A stretch of DNA of 5,255 nucleotides, taken from positions 1 through 5,255 of the forward strand of contig JALTID010000023.1 in NCBI GenBank assembly GCA_027004335.1, in the 5' to 3' direction. Positions 5,067-5,255 of this stretch are shown in pieces. The stretch comes from a bacterium. Its GTDB lineage: Bacteria; JALSQH01. Within the stretch, counting starts at the first letter, position 1; each line of letters opens with the position of its first letter. A program made the position numbers and the translations under genes. The notes beneath the pieces were generated by a model, which saw only the letters and a program-made list of their open reading frames with translations, had not been told where the DNA came from and did no database searches.

Positions 5067-5103
5067 CTAATAATTCATAAACTTTCCTAAAAGGATAGAT
5101 ATC
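5067..5103 (+). promoter_or_regulatory. Leader of Rpn copy 2, conserved with copy 1
   Basis: Thirty of 37 bases match the leader at 2305-2341, including the CATAAACTTTCC block, an AATAAT (-10-like, 5069-5074) and a purine-rich ribosome site (AAAAGGATAGA) before ATG 5104. No clear -35 box can be placed at 16-18 bases from it. Confidence 0.4.
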
Positions 5104-5255
5104 ATGTTTGATCTTAAACACCCACACGATTCATTCTTTAAACATTTGATGGGTAATCCTCAAAATGTAAAAGATTTCATAGAGGCATTCTTGCCAGAGG
5201 AAATTGTAAGGAATCTTGACCTTGAGAATCTAAAGATAATTGACACAGAGAAGAT
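5104..5255 (+). CDS. Rpn-family nuclease/transposase-like protein, N-terminal part only
   Basis: Fifty codons are visible before the right edge: MFDLKHPHDSFFKHLMGNPQ, then NVKDFIEAFLPEEIVRNLDL and ENLKIIDTEK. This is the conserved N-terminus of Rpn-family proteins, PD-(D/E)XK-fold nucleases linked to DNA recombination and, in some cases, phage defence. It differs from the fragment at 2342 at 25 of 152 bases but only 5 of 50 residues (Ser/Gly, Arg/Lys, two Lys/Glu, Ala/Glu), so selection has kept the protein. The catalytic core lies outside the window, so intactness cannot be judged. Confidence 0.82.
   Translation, partial: MFDLKHPHDSFFKHLMGNPQNVKDFIEAFLPEEIVRNLDLENLKIIDTEK

Overview
The window is AT-rich bacterial DNA. 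It holds a biotin gene pair (bioB-bioF), a nucleotidyltransferase/HEPN toxin-antitoxin-like pair, two related Rpn-family nuclease genes (one cut short, one running off the right edge), and a two-gene cell-envelope operon running off the left edge. Strong GGAGGTGG ribosome sites, a signal peptide with lipobox, and a BioB of the type lacking the usual [2Fe-2S] cysteines suggest a bacterium, probably an anaerobe. The MNT/HEPN pair is of a kind common in thermophiles and uncultured lineages. No gene here fixes the phylum.

Layout. Positions 1-1340 (minus strand): a small exported protein with a C-terminal GGC/transmembrane/basic tail, then an overlapping lipoprotein gene whose 3' end lies outside. 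Their promoter carries a perfect 14-base palindrome over the -35 box. Positions 1489-2219 (minus): the MNT nucleotidyltransferase and the HEPN partner; the HEPN reading frame is broken next to an 8-A run. Positions 2305-2533 (plus): the 5' end of an Rpn-family gene, cut off exactly at a GC-rich REP-like palindrome. Positions 2599-2673: what looks like the tail of a lost membrane-protein gene, ending TAATG into bioB. Positions 2673-4861 (plus): bioB and bioF, overlapping by four bases. Positions 4862-5103: a 12-codon ORF with a very strong ribosome site (possibly the stump of another gene), a degenerate palindrome and a second full REP-like palindrome in the opposite orientation. Positions 5104-5255: the start of a second Rpn gene, with 5' sequence closely matching the first.

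Together: BioF makes 7-keto-8-aminopelargonate (KAPA) and BioB carries out the last, sulfur-inserting step of biotin synthesis; bioA and bioD are not in the window. The biotin pair sits between repeated elements (two Rpn copies, two palindromes) and gene stumps, so the locus has been rearranged. The most notable points are the BioB with Ser and Asp in place of two cluster cysteines, two probable single-base frameshifts on the minus strand (HEPN gene and exported-protein gene), and the Rpn/palindrome bracket around bioBF.
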